Positions 1-7,724 of a stretch of 12,350 nucleotides of DNA are shown here, in pieces. The translations under genes and the position numbers were made by a program. Location of the stretch: NCBI GenBank assembly GCA_035464115.1, contig DATHSN010000324.1:1-12350 (forward strand), read 5' to 3'. Position 1 is the stretch's first letter. Each line of letters starts with the position of its first letter. This DNA comes from DATHSN01 sp035464115. Lineage in GTDB: Bacteria; Actinomycetota; Acidimicrobiia; Acidimicrobiales; SKKL01. The notes beneath the pieces were generated by a model. That model was given only the letters and a program-made list of their open reading frames with translations, was not told where the DNA came from and did no database searches.

Positions 1-984
1 CTGCTCGGCGATCGAGGTGATGACCTCGATGATGGTGCCGATGCGCGCCGAGGCGTCGCCCAACGCTCCGACGGTGCCCGAGGCGTCCTGCGCGGTGCCG
101 ACGGCGGCGTCGGTGACCGTCGACGCCTCCTGGGCCGACGAGGCGATCTCGCGGACCGAGGAGTTCATCTCTTCCATGGCGGTGGCGACCGTGGACACGT
201 TGGCGGAGACCTGTTCGGTGGCGGCGGACACGGCGTTGGCTTGGGCGGCGGCTTCGGCGGCGGCGGCCGAGACCTGGACCGAGGCGGCGGAGAGCTCGTC
301 GCTCGAGGCGCGCAGGGTCTCCGCGGACTCACCGACCTGGCCCGAGACCTTCTTGGCCAGGAAGAACGCGATGGCCATGCCGGCGGCGGCGATCGCGAGG
401 AGCAACACGATCGACAGGGTCCGCGTCGAGCCGGCGGTGGCCTCTGCGCCGTCGATCGCGCTGGTCCGCCGCTCCGAGGCGGCACCGACGATCTGCTCGG
501 CCAGATCGACCGTGGTGAGGAACGCCTGGCCGCCCATCAGCTCGATGGCCCCCGCGGCATCACCGGCGTCGGAGCGCTCGATGATGCTGTCCCACACCTC
601 GCTCATGGCGGCGAAGCTCGTCCCGAACTGGTCGACCAACCCCGAGACCTCGGCGTCGTCGGTCCACTCGCTCGCGGTGGTGCCGCGCAGCTCCTCGATG
701 GCGGCGGTGGCGGCTCGGATCTCGGTCTCGAGCCGGGCCTTCTCGGCCGGCTCGTCGGACACGATGTGGGCGTAGAGGTTGCGCGACGCGGTCACGATGG
801 CGAACTGCATGCCGTCGGCGTCGTCGACCAGTGCCGTCTCGTGCTCGTTGATCTCCTGGGTGAGCGCGGCGATGCTCGTCATCTGGATGATGAGGTAGGC
901 CGCCAGCCCCACCATGAGGGCGATGACGGTGGCGAAGCCCAGCATCATGCGGGTCTTCAACGGGCGTTGTGTCGTGCGGGACAT
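1..984 (-). CDS. Methyl-accepting chemotaxis protein, N-terminal part (cut by the window edge)
   Basis: This frame is open from an ATG at 984 to the left edge: 328 codons, no stop. It reads as a transmembrane chemoreceptor that would pass ligand signals to CheA/CheW. I see a short cytoplasmic start, a membrane helix at about residues 14-34, an external helical sensor region (35-187) with no recognisable ligand motif, and a second helix at about 188-210. A coiled-coil signalling domain follows, with family-typical text such as ATEQVSANV and MEEMNSSVREIA. The fragment ends at VITSIAEQ, just before the usual TNLLALNA hairpin tip. Only about 15 residues separate the second helix from the signalling coil, so a normal HAMP domain seems absent. 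GGAGAG lies just upstream of the ATG. Its neighbour upstream on the same strand is a permease, with a 113-bp gap. The family is clear; the ligand is unknown. Confidence 0.9.
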   Translation of the reverse strand, partial: MSRTTQRPLKTRMMLGFATVIALMVGLAAYLIIQMTSIAALTQEINEHETALVDDADGMQFAIVTASRNLYAHIVSDEPAEKARLETEIRAATAAIEELRGTTASEWTDDAEVSGLVDQFGTSFAAMSEVWDSIIERSDAGDAAGAIELMGGQAFLTTVDLAEQIVGAASERRTSAIDGAEATAGSTRTLSIVLLLAIAAAGMAIAFFLAKKVSGQVGESAETLRASSDELSAASVQVSAAAAEAAAQANAVSAATEQVSANVSTVATAMEEMNSSVREIASSAQEASTVTDAAVGTAQDASGTVGALGDASARIGTIIEVITSIAEQ

Positions 985-1097
985 GGCGCTCTCCGGTGGT
1001 GGGTTCGGCTCGGCCCGCAGGCCGTCGCACGCGTGAGGTCGGCGTCCCACGGACCCCGGTGAGGTCTCGTTCAGAAGCGGGCCAGGTGACCAGTGGC

Positions 1098-2348
1098 TCA
1101 CTCGGAGAGCGACGTCACACGCACCGAGACCAGCCGCACCACGATCCCCACCGCGAGCACCCCGCCGCCCACGGCGACCGCCACGGGCGGCAACGACACC
1201 GCGAGCACCACGCACCCGACCAGGCCCACCACCGCGATGCCGCGGGGCCAGCGACGCTGGTGGGCGGGCAGCCTCAGCGCCGAGGCGTTGGTGATGGCGT
1301 AGTAGGTGAGCACGGCCACGCCCGACAGCGCGATCGAGCTGCGCAGATCGGTCACCAGGACGAGAGCGACGACCACCGCGGCCACCGTGAGCTCGGCGCG
1401 CAGCGGGAGCGACCGCCCCGTGTCGATGTGGGCGAACCAGTGGGGGAGCTCTCGGCGGCGCGCCATGGCGAGCGTGGTGCGCGACACGCCGGGGATGAGG
1501 TTGAGGAGCACCCCGAGCGCCGCGATCCCGGCGCCGATGCGGACGACGGGTCCCAGGGCGTCGAGGTCGCCCGCCTCGACGACGGCGCGCAGGGGAGCAT
1601 CGCTCCCGGCGAGGGTCGCCACCGGGACCACCGCCAGCGCGGTCACCCCGACGACGGCGTAGAGCACCAACACCGCGCCCAGCGCCCGCGGGATCGCCTT
1701 GGGGATCGTGGTCTCGGGGTCGCGAACCTCCTCGCCGAGCGTGGCGATGCGGGCGTACCCGGCGAACGCGAAGAAGAGGAAGCCAGCGGCGCGCAGGATC
1801 TCGAACGGGTCGCCGTCGATCGGGGTGAGCCGGTCGAGCGACGCGGCGTCGCTCGACCACCCGGCGACCACGACGGCGGTGAGCGCGGCGAGCGACACCG
1901 CCAGCAGCACGCGGGTGACGGCGACGGTGCGGCTGAGCCCGCCGAGGTTGACGGCCACGATGGTGAGCACCGCGCCGACCGCCACCCAGCGGTCCTGCTC
2001 GGGCCACAGGTAGGCCCCGACGGTGAGGGCCATGGCGACGCACGACGCCGTCTTGCCCACGACGAACCCCCAGCCGGCCAGGTGTCCCCACGCCGGCCCG
2101 AGCTGATGCCGTCCGTAGACGTAGGTGCCACCGGACTCGGGGTGCACGGCAGCGAGCTGCGCCGACGACGACGCGTTGCAGAACGCCACCACGCCGGCGA
2201 TGGCCAGACCGATGAGCAGCCCGGTGCCGGCAGCCTCGGCGGCCGGGGCCCAGGCCGCGAAGACGCCGGCGCCCACCATCGACCCGGCCCCGACGACCAC
2301 GGCGTCGCCGACGCCCAGCCGACGCTGGAGGGACCCCTCGGCCGTCAT
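1098..2348 (-). CDS. APC-superfamily amino acid permease
   Basis: This encodes a 416-residue integral membrane transporter with about 12 hydrophobic segments along its length, the usual size for the amino acid-polyamine-organocation family. The first helix carries VVGAGSMVGAGVF (residues 18-30), the glycine-rich unwound segment that binds substrate in this family. The sixth helix region reads FLFFAFAGYARIATLGEEVRDP, followed by TTIPKAIPRAL, the most conserved part of the family. The protein should import or exchange an amino acid or amine; substrate cannot be read from sequence. I chose the ATG at 2348 because family similarity begins right after it. A GTG at 2396 would add 16 non-conserved residues. 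No good Shine-Dalgarno precedes the ATG, so leaderless translation is possible. An inverted repeat sits 8-21 bp upstream of the start. It is divergent from the gene at 2481. Confidence 0.9.
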   Translation of the reverse strand: MTAEGSLQRRLGVGDAVVVGAGSMVGAGVFAAWAPAAEAAGTGLLIGLAIAGVVAFCNASSSAQLAAVHPESGGTYVYGRHQLGPAWGHLAGWGFVVGKTASCVAMALTVGAYLWPEQDRWVAVGAVLTIVAVNLGGLSRTVAVTRVLLAVSLAALTAVVVAGWSSDAASLDRLTPIDGDPFEILRAAGFLFFAFAGYARIATLGEEVRDPETTIPKAIPRALGAVLVLYAVVGVTALAVVPVATLAGSDAPLRAVVEAGDLDALGPVVRIGAGIAALGVLLNLIPGVSRTTLAMARRRELPHWFAHIDTGRSLPLRAELTVAAVVVALVLVTDLRSSIALSGVAVLTYYAITNASALRLPAHQRRWPRGIAVVGLVGCVVLAVSLPPVAVAVGGGVLAVGIVVRLVSVRVTSLSE

Positions 2349-2355
2349 CGGCCCA

Positions 2356-2369
2356 TGGTCGCACGACCA
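2356..2369. promoter_or_regulatory. Inverted repeat copy 1, candidate operator
   Basis: TGGTCG-CA-CGACCA is a perfect 6+2+6 inverted repeat just upstream of the permease ATG at 2348. The same core recurs at 2403-2415. The two-base centre is too short for an RNA hairpin loop, so a dimeric DNA-binding protein is the better reading. If the permease is transcribed from at or near its start codon, binding here would block RNA polymerase. The regulator is unknown. Confidence 0.45.
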
Positions 2370-2403
2370 CCGGTGTCCGCCCGGTGAACGGTGCACGAAC
2401 CCT

Positions 2404-2415
2404 GGTCGCGCGACC
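2404..2415. promoter_or_regulatory. Inverted repeat copy 2, candidate operator
   Basis: GGTCG-CG-CGACC repeats the core of the site at 2356-2369; with the preceding T, 12 of 13 positions match. The copies are 47 bp apart, between two divergent genes. This copy lies about 50-60 bp upstream of the likely start site for the gene at 2481 and overlaps the palindrome at 2411-2422. Confidence 0.45.
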
Positions 2416-2422
2416 CGGGTCG
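2411..2422. repeat. CGACCCGGGTCG palindrome, copy 1 of 3 in the window
   Basis: This perfect 12-bp palindrome has the core GACCCGGGTC. The same 10-base core recurs at 9399-9408 and 10299-10308, in each case between or at the edge of genes. It overlaps the second inverted repeat of this region, so two proteins might compete here, or both signals may belong to one compound operator. Confidence 0.35.
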
Positions 2423-2454
2423 TTGGGCACTCCCACCCGCGGGTCGGGCGGGCC

Positions 2455-2460
2455 TACGGT
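2455..2460 (+). promoter_or_regulatory. Candidate -10 element for the surface-protein gene
   Basis: TACGGT fits the actinobacterial -10 pattern TANNNT and would start transcription near 2467. That leaves a leader of about 14 nt containing the GGAGG ribosome-binding site at 2471-2475. No convincing -35 element is visible at normal spacing. Confidence 0.35.
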
Positions 2461-2480
2461 CGGTCCAGAGGGAGGCGGTC

Positions 2481-4484
2481 ATGGCAGCGTCCGGGACCCC
2501 GGCCGGTTGGTACGACGACCCGGAGGGTCAGCACCGGTGGCGCTGGTGGGACGGCGAGCGGTGGACCACGACGTTCCACGACGACGCACCGGCGCCGGTC
2601 CCGGCACCCGCGCCCGTCCCTGCGCGTGAGTCGCCGCGGCGTGCGCCGATCGGGTGGATCGCCGTCGGCGTCCTCGGCGTGGTGGCCCTCGTGGCCGCCG
2701 TGCTGGTGCTGTCGCCAGACGACGAGCCGTCCACGACGGTCGCCGCCGCCGGCGCGGCCGTGGTCGACACCAGCGGTGGGACCGTGGTGACCGATCCCGG
2801 TGACGGCCTCGGCCCGGTCTCGCTCGCGGTGCCACCCGGCGCCCTGACCCGTCCCTACGAGGTCACCGTGGCGCTGGCCGACGATGCCGGCACCGGCCCC
2901 GGCGGACGCCGTGACGACGACCGTGTCTGGGACGCGCTGGCCCGGTGGGCACTCGAGTCCGAGGCACCGGTGCTGCACCCGATCGTCGGGCCGGTGGCGG
3001 TCATGGAGCACGCCGAACCGACTGGGGTGGCGGTCGAGCTCGGTCCCGACGGGCTGCTGCTCGCCGAGCCCGGCCGGATGACCGTCCCGCTGTCGCGCCT
3101 CGATCTCCCCGAGGGCGCGATCCCGGTGGTGCTGCTCGAGAGCGGTGGCCGATGGGAAGTGCTCGACGACACCGTGATCGATCGAGCGGCGGGCACGCTC
3201 AGCTTCTCGGTGCCGCACTTCTCCACCGGGCGGATCTGGCGGATCCTCGGCAACATCGCGTCCAACCCGTTCATCTCGTTGCCCGCGGAGCAGTTCAGCG
3301 ACGCAGTCCGCACGTTGCACAGCGGGCCCGCGCCCGACGTGTTCGACTCGGTCCGTCGGGCCACCGAGTGCGTGGAGGGTCGGACGGTCGACCTCTCGGC
3401 GTTGCCGACCTCGGCGTCGGAGCTGCTCGGCAACCTGTTCGCCGGCGGCGGCCGGATCGGCACCTACGACAGCGCAGCCACCAACCGCGTCCGCGACCAC
3501 CTGCGCGACCACTACGCCGCCGCGCTCGACGCCGAAGCCGCCCGGCTGAACCTCGACGCGGCCGGGCGGCGTGAGCTGAACGCGAACTTCGCGCCGCACG
3601 ACGTCACCTTCGACCAGGTGCTCACCATGGCCATGGCCGAGACCGGCAACGACCCGTTCCAGGCCCTCGTGCTGGTCTACGAGGTGCTGGCGGTCAACCG
3701 GGAGAGCGCGGGGGTGCAGCGCTCGATGGAGCTGGTGCGCGGCGACGGCGGCGACGAGCGGGGCGCCCGCTACCACCTGCTCGGATCGGCGATCTACTCG
3801 TTCGTCTACGAGCACCTGCGGGCGACCGGGCAGACCAACGCGTTCTGGCCGCCCGAGCCGGGAGTCGCCGTCCGCCTGGAGGAGGGGTGGGTGTCGGGCG
3901 ACATCACCACCGACACCGTCGAGTACGCGGTCGACGTCATGGGCGTGCGCCTGGGCCGCACCCTCTACGACCAGCTGGTCGGCCCGGGCGGGGTCGGGGC
4001 CAGCGCCGAGCACGACGACGTGTGCACCACCACCACGACCACCGAGGACGGGCAGGAGACGGCCGATCCGCCGATGACCGAGATGACCCTGCCGCCCGGG
4101 GTCGAGGTCGGCACCGGCGACGTCCAGGTGACGCTGCAGTGGACCGGTGGGGCCGACATGGACCTGCACGTGATCGACCCGTCGGGCGAGCACATCTACT
4201 ACTCGAACAAGACCTCGGCGAGCGGCGGCCAGCTCGACCACGACGACCGGGCCGGGTGCGGCTCGAACGTGGGCGCGCACGTGGAGAACATCTTCTGGCC
4301 CACCGGAAGCGCCCCGCCCGGCACCTACGAGGTGTACATCCGCAACTACCGGGGCTGCGACGACGCGCCGCAGACCGCCCAGTACCAGGTGCGGGTGAAC
4401 GGCGTCGTCGTGCTCACCGACGCGGTGTCGCTCGAGGTCGGCACTGCGTCGGACGCCCGGACCTTCACGGTCGGCGCTCCATGA
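2481..4484 (+). CDS. Membrane-anchored surface protein: DUF2510, ZU5-like and DUF2135/YfaP-like domains
   Basis: This is a 667-residue protein of unknown function. The ATG at 2481 follows GGAGG at 2471-2475 by 5 nt and begins exactly at a DUF2510 domain (residues 7-33, PAGWYDDPEG through RWTTTFHDD). A Pro/Ala linker and one membrane helix (about 56-78) follow, so the remainder is predicted outside the cell. Residues 98-250 resemble a ZU5-type beta domain, with LAVPPGALTRPYEV early and SFSVPHFSTGRIW at its end. Residues 260-505 are a largely helical region I do not recognise. After a Thr-rich linker (515-521), residues 546-665 form a DUF2135-like beta domain, with WTGGADMDLHVIDPSG, SGGQLDHDD and APPGTYEV. 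C593 and C626 in that domain, and perhaps C297 with C514, could form disulfides. No catalytic motif is visible. An adhesion or envelope role is a guess. Confidence 0.88.
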   Translation: MAASGTPAGWYDDPEGQHRWRWWDGERWTTTFHDDAPAPVPAPAPVPARESPRRAPIGWIAVGVLGVVALVAAVLVLSPDDEPSTTVAAAGAAVVDTSGGTVVTDPGDGLGPVSLAVPPGALTRPYEVTVALADDAGTGPGGRRDDDRVWDALARWALESEAPVLHPIVGPVAVMEHAEPTGVAVELGPDGLLLAEPGRMTVPLSRLDLPEGAIPVVLLESGGRWEVLDDTVIDRAAGTLSFSVPHFSTGRIWRILGNIASNPFISLPAEQFSDAVRTLHSGPAPDVFDSVRRATECVEGRTVDLSALPTSASELLGNLFAGGGRIGTYDSAATNRVRDHLRDHYAAALDAEAARLNLDAAGRRELNANFAPHDVTFDQVLTMAMAETGNDPFQALVLVYEVLAVNRESAGVQRSMELVRGDGGDERGARYHLLGSAIYSFVYEHLRATGQTNAFWPPEPGVAVRLEEGWVSGDITTDTVEYAVDVMGVRLGRTLYDQLVGPGGVGASAEHDDVCTTTTTTEDGQETADPPMTEMTLPPGVEVGTGDVQVTLQWTGGADMDLHVIDPSGEHIYYSNKTSASGGQLDHDDRAGCGSNVGAHVENIFWPTGSAPPGTYEVYIRNYRGCDDAPQTAQYQVRVNGVVVLTDAVSLEVGTASDARTFTVGAP

Positions 4485-4492
4485 GGCCCGGG

Positions 4493-4498
4493 TAGCAT
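4493..4498 (+). promoter_or_regulatory. Candidate -10 element for the monooxygenase gene
   Basis: TAGCAT lies 9 nt after the stop of the surface-protein gene and would start transcription near 4505. The resulting leader of about 42 nt contains a possible weak hairpin (GGCGG 4512-4516 with CCGCC 4524-4528) and the AGGGGGG ribosome-binding site at 4537-4543. No clear -35 is seen. If real, the monooxygenase is transcribed separately from its upstream neighbour. Confidence 0.35.
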
Positions 4499-4546
4499 CG
4501 GCGGGCGCGCCGGCGGGGTCCGGCCGCCACGCTGACAGGGGGGCAC

Positions 4547-6145
4547 GTGGACGCACGCGAGGAGCTCGACGCGGTCGTCGTCGGGGCCGGGTTCGCCGGC
4601 ATGTACATGCTCCACCGACTCCGCGGCCTGGGGCTGCGCAGCCGGGTGATCGAGGCCGGCAGCGGGGTGGGCGGCACCTGGTACTGGAACCGCTACCCGG
4701 GGGCCCGCTGCGACGTCGAGAGCATGGAGTACTCGTTCGGCTTCGACGACGACCTCCAGCAGGAGTGGCGCTGGAGCGAGCGCTACGCCTCGCAACCCGA
4801 GATCCTCCGCTATGCCGAGCACGTCGCCGACCGCTTCGACCTGCGCCGTGACATCACGTTCGACACCCGGGTCGAAGCCGCCCACCTCGACGAGAGCTCG
4901 GGGCGGTGGACGGTGCGCACCGACCGGGGCGACGAGCTGTCGGCGCGGTTCGTCGTGATGGCCACCGGCTGCCTGTCGTCGACCAACACCCCCGAGTTCC
5001 CCGGACTCGACTCCTTCGCCGGCCCGGTGCTGCACACCGGCCGGTGGCCCCACGAGGGCGTCGACCTCGCCGGGCGGCGCGTCGGCGTCATCGGCACCGG
5101 CTCGTCGGCGATCCAGTCGATCCCGATCATCGCCGAGCAGGCCGCCGAGCTGGTGGTGTTCCAGCGCACCGCCAACTACTCGGTGCCCGCCCACAACGCC
5201 CCGCTCGATCCGCAGGTCGAGGCCGAGATCAAGGCGGGCTACGCCGACCTGCGCGCCCAGAACCGCTCGATGCCCGCAGGCTTCGGTGCCCGATCGCCGC
5301 GCCACGACCGCTCGGTGTTCGACGTCGAGGCCGACGAGGTCCGCCGCGAGCTCGAGGCGCGGTGGGCCCGGGGCGGGCTCGGGTTCCTGGGCGGGTTCAA
5401 CGACCTGCTCCTGCGCACCGACGCCAACGAGATCGCCGCCGACTTCGTGCGCGAGAAGATCCACGAGATCGTCCACGACCCCGCCGTCGCCGACCTGCTG
5501 TCGCCCACCAACGTCATCGGCTGCAAGCGGCTGTGCGTCGACACCGGCTACTACGAGACCTTCAACCGCGACCACGTGCGGCTCGTCGACGTCGGCTCGA
5601 CGCCGATCGAGGCCATCACCCCCCGTGGTGTGCGCGTCGACGGGGTGGAGCACGAGGTCGACGTGCTGGTGCTGGCCACCGGCTTCGACGCCATGACCGG
5701 CACCCTGCTGCGCATCGACCTGCGGGGCGTCGGCGGGCTCACCTTGCGAGACGCCTGGGCCGACGGCCCCCGCACCTACCTCGGCCTCGGCGTGGCCGGG
5801 TTCCCGAACCTGTTCACCATCACCGGCCCGGGCAGCCCGTCGGTGCTCACCAACATGATCACCTCCATCGAGCAGCACGTGGAGTGGATCACCGACTGCA
5901 TCGCCTGGCTCGACGCCCACGGCCACCGCCACATCGAGGCCGACCCGGCGGCGGTCGACGCGTGGGTCGACCACGTCAACGGCATCGCCGGGATGACCCT
6001 GTTGCCCACCTGCAACTCCTGGTACCTGGGGGCCAACGTGCCGGGCAAGCCCCGGGTGTTCATGCCGCTGCTGGGCTTCCCCACCTACGCCGAGCGCTGC
6101 GCGGCGGTCGCCGCCCACGGCTACGAGGGCTTCGTGGTGTCGTAG
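4547..6145 (+). CDS. Type I Baeyer-Villiger flavin monooxygenase
   Basis: This 532-residue protein has the usual length for cyclohexanone/phenylacetone-type monooxygenases, which use FAD, NADPH and oxygen to turn ketones into esters or cyclic ketones into lactones. The FAD Rossmann motif is VVGAGFAG (residues 11-18), followed by GVGGTWYWNRYPGARCD. The family fingerprint FxGxxxHTxxWP is complete at F157-P168 (FAGPVLHTGRWP). The NADPH Rossmann motif is VIGTGSSA (181-188). K327-R328 followed by DTGYYETFNR corresponds to the conserved active-site Arg region, and LATGFDAMTG (376-385) is the late family motif. The start is GTG at 4547 behind AGGGGGG. It sits 62 bp after the surface-protein gene and 53 bp before the amidase, in the same direction. 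Substrate cannot be predicted; the amidase and semialdehyde dehydrogenase downstream suggest ring-opening catabolism. Confidence 0.93.
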   Translation: MDAREELDAVVVGAGFAGMYMLHRLRGLGLRSRVIEAGSGVGGTWYWNRYPGARCDVESMEYSFGFDDDLQQEWRWSERYASQPEILRYAEHVADRFDLRRDITFDTRVEAAHLDESSGRWTVRTDRGDELSARFVVMATGCLSSTNTPEFPGLDSFAGPVLHTGRWPHEGVDLAGRRVGVIGTGSSAIQSIPIIAEQAAELVVFQRTANYSVPAHNAPLDPQVEAEIKAGYADLRAQNRSMPAGFGARSPRHDRSVFDVEADEVRRELEARWARGGLGFLGGFNDLLLRTDANEIAADFVREKIHEIVHDPAVADLLSPTNVIGCKRLCVDTGYYETFNRDHVRLVDVGSTPIEAITPRGVRVDGVEHEVDVLVLATGFDAMTGTLLRIDLRGVGGLTLRDAWADGPRTYLGLGVAGFPNLFTITGPGSPSVLTNMITSIEQHVEWITDCIAWLDAHGHRHIEADPAAVDAWVDHVNGIAGMTLLPTCNSWYLGANVPGKPRVFMPLLGFPTYAERCAAVAAHGYEGFVVS

Positions 6146-6186
6146 CCGACGCCCCGGCTCCGGCACGGTGGCCGCCCGGGTGGTCA

Positions 6187-6192
6187 TAGGGT
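6187..6192 (+). promoter_or_regulatory. -10 element for a leaderless amidase transcript
   Basis: TAGGGT is followed by exactly 6 nt and then the ATG at 6199, placing the expected transcription start on or next to the A of the start codon. No Shine-Dalgarno lies in those 6 nt. This is the arrangement of actinobacterial leaderless genes. Confidence 0.5.
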
Positions 6193-6198
6193 GCGGCG

Positions 6199-7644
6199 AT
6201 GAACCCGCTCGATCTCGATGCCGTCGGCCAGGCCGCTCTCGTGCGCACGGGTGAGGTGTCACCGGTCGAGCTGGTCGACGGGGCCATCGCCCGCATCGAC
6301 GCGCTCGACCCGCACCTGCACGCGGTGATGCACCCTCGGTTCGCCGCGGCGCGGGCCGAGGCCGCCGCCCCCGTGGGAGCGGGGCCCTTCGCCGGCGTGC
6401 CCATGCTGGTGAAGGACGCCCTGTGCGAGCAGGCCGGCGAGCCGTCGTGGGCCGGGATGGGGTTGCTCGCCCGTCACCGCCACACCGCCACCACCGACTC
6501 GTTCCTGGCCACCCGGTTCCGCGCCGCCGGGTTCGTGATCCTCGGCCGCACCGCCCTTCCCGAGCTGGCGCTGCGGGCCACCACCGAGCCCGCCGCCTTC
6601 GGGCCCACCCGGAACCCCTGGGACCCCGAGCGCAGCACCGGCGGGTCGAGCGGGGGCTCGGCCGCCGCGGTGGCCAGCGGGATGGTGCCGGTCGCCCACG
6701 GCAACGACATGGGCGGGTCGATCCGCATCCCGGCCGCGTGGTGCGGGCTGGTCGGGCTCAAGCCCACCCGGGGCCGCACCAGCGTCGGCCCGGCCTTCGG
6801 CGAGTACTGGGGGCAGATGACCCACGAGCACGTGCTGTGCCGATCGGTGCGCGACACCGCTGCGGTGCTCGACGCCATCGCCGGACCGGCCCCGGGCGAC
6901 CCGTACCTGGTGAACACCCCGGCGGGGTCGTGGGCCGACGCCGTGGGGGCCGATCCCGGGGCGCTCCGCATCGGCGTGGTCGGCCACCTGCCCGGCGGCG
7001 CGGCCTTGGGCGACGACGCGGTCGAGGCGTTGGAGCGCACCCGGGCCGCGTTGGCGGCCGCTGGCCACCACGTCGAGCACGCTGCGCCCGCCGCCCTCGA
7101 CGACGACACCATCTCGGGCTCCTACCTCACCGTGCTCGCGGTGCACGTCGCCAGCGAGCTCGACCGCGTCGGCCGGCTGGTGGGCCACGCCGTCACCGCC
7201 GCCGACGTCGAGCGGGGCACGTGGGCCCTCGCCGAGATGGGGCGGTCGCTGTCGGCGACCCACCTCGTCGCCGCCACCGCCGAGCTGCACCGCTGGGCCC
7301 GGCGGTGCGCGTCGTGGTGGCGCGGGGGCCGCGCCGGTGAGCGGGTCGGCGGCGACGACGAGGGCTTCGACCTGCTCGTGACCCCCACCGTGCCGGTGGG
7401 ACCGCCCCGGCTCGGCGAGGTCGACGACGTGGGGACGGTGGCGTTCACCGTGCCGTTCGACGTGACCGGCCAACCCGCCATCTCGCTGCCGCTGCACCGG
7501 ACCGCCACGGGGCTCCCGTTCGGGGTCCAGGTCGTCGCCGCCGCGGGGCGTGAGGACGTCCTGCTCGGCGTCGCCGCCCAGCTCGAGGCGGCCCTGCCGT
7601 GGAGCGGGCGCCGACCACCGCGCTGGGGCACCGGTCCCGCCTGA
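6199..7644 (+). CDS. Amidase-signature hydrolase, 6-aminohexanoate-cyclic-dimer-hydrolase (NylA)-like
   Basis: This 481-residue amidase-signature enzyme hydrolyses a carboxamide. The Ser-cisSer-Lys triad is intact: K72 in VPMLVKDA, S150 in TGGSSGGSAAAVASG and S174 in NDMGGSIRIPA, followed by CGLVGLKPTRGRTS. These positions equal those I recall for Arthrobacter NylA (Lys72, Ser150, Ser174). The later stretch THEHVLCRSVRDTAAVLDAIAG also looks NylA-like, unlike GatA. NylA opens the cyclic dimer of 6-aminohexanoate, but relatives hydrolyse many linear and cyclic amides, so the substrate is open. NylA's substrate-binding Cys316 is not at the same number here (His316), though local alignment was not possible. 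No signal peptide is seen, so it is cytoplasmic. The ATG at 6199 is supported by a leaderless promoter. It lies between the monooxygenase and the dehydrogenase. Confidence 0.9.
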   Translation: MNPLDLDAVGQAALVRTGEVSPVELVDGAIARIDALDPHLHAVMHPRFAAARAEAAAPVGAGPFAGVPMLVKDALCEQAGEPSWAGMGLLARHRHTATTDSFLATRFRAAGFVILGRTALPELALRATTEPAAFGPTRNPWDPERSTGGSSGGSAAAVASGMVPVAHGNDMGGSIRIPAAWCGLVGLKPTRGRTSVGPAFGEYWGQMTHEHVLCRSVRDTAAVLDAIAGPAPGDPYLVNTPAGSWADAVGADPGALRIGVVGHLPGGAALGDDAVEALERTRAALAAAGHHVEHAAPAALDDDTISGSYLTVLAVHVASELDRVGRLVGHAVTAADVERGTWALAEMGRSLSATHLVAATAELHRWARRCASWWRGGRAGERVGGDDEGFDLLVTPTVPVGPPRLGEVDDVGTVAFTVPFDVTGQPAISLPLHRTATGLPFGVQVVAAAGREDVLLGVAAQLEAALPWSGRRPPRWGTGPA

Positions 7645-7701
7645 GGTGCGCGGCGGGAGGTGAGCGGCCGGGGGTGACCGGCGGGGGAGGCGGGTACGAC
7701 A

Positions 7702-7724
7702 GGGGTGGACGGACCCTCCACCCC
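7702..7724 (+). promoter_or_regulatory. Perfect 8-bp hairpin directly before the dehydrogenase ribosome-binding site
   Basis: GGGGTGGA (7702-7709) and TCCACCCC (7717-7724) pair perfectly around a 7-nt loop. The SD AGGAG (7725-7729) begins on the next base, with 6 nt to the ATG at 7736. No T-run follows, so it does not look like a standard intrinsic terminator for the amidase. It could modulate ribosome access to, or stability of, the dehydrogenase message. It matters only if transcription starts upstream, for example from the weak TACGAC at 7695-7700 (which would start near 7707, inside the hairpin) or by readthrough. Confidence 0.4.

Noticed and set aside
985..1097. FliA (sigma-28) promoter for the chemoreceptor, and an 8-base direct repeat GTGAGGTC at 1033-1040 and 1059-1066
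   Set aside because: GCCGA is present on the minus strand but no TAAA box lies at the right distance. The direct repeat is short and without context. Nothing else is seen in this gap.
17..2387. Plus-strand open frames across the chemoreceptor and permease
   Set aside because: Ala/Ser/Thr-rich or Arg/Gly/His-rich shadows of the minus-strand genes, without supported starts.
2454..4556. A 700-codon minus-strand open frame opposite the surface protein
   Set aside because: It is rich in Arg, Gly, His, Val and Asp with no domain or membrane pattern, the signature of reading a GC-rich gene on the opposite strand. The plus-strand frame carries clear domains and an SD.
4346..6262. A 638-codon minus-strand open frame opposite the monooxygenase
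   Set aside because: Low-complexity antisense translation; the plus-strand frame has complete family motifs.
7667..7682. GCCGG-N6-CCGGC as a terminator of the amidase
   Set aside because: A five-base stem with no T-run is expected by chance at this base composition.
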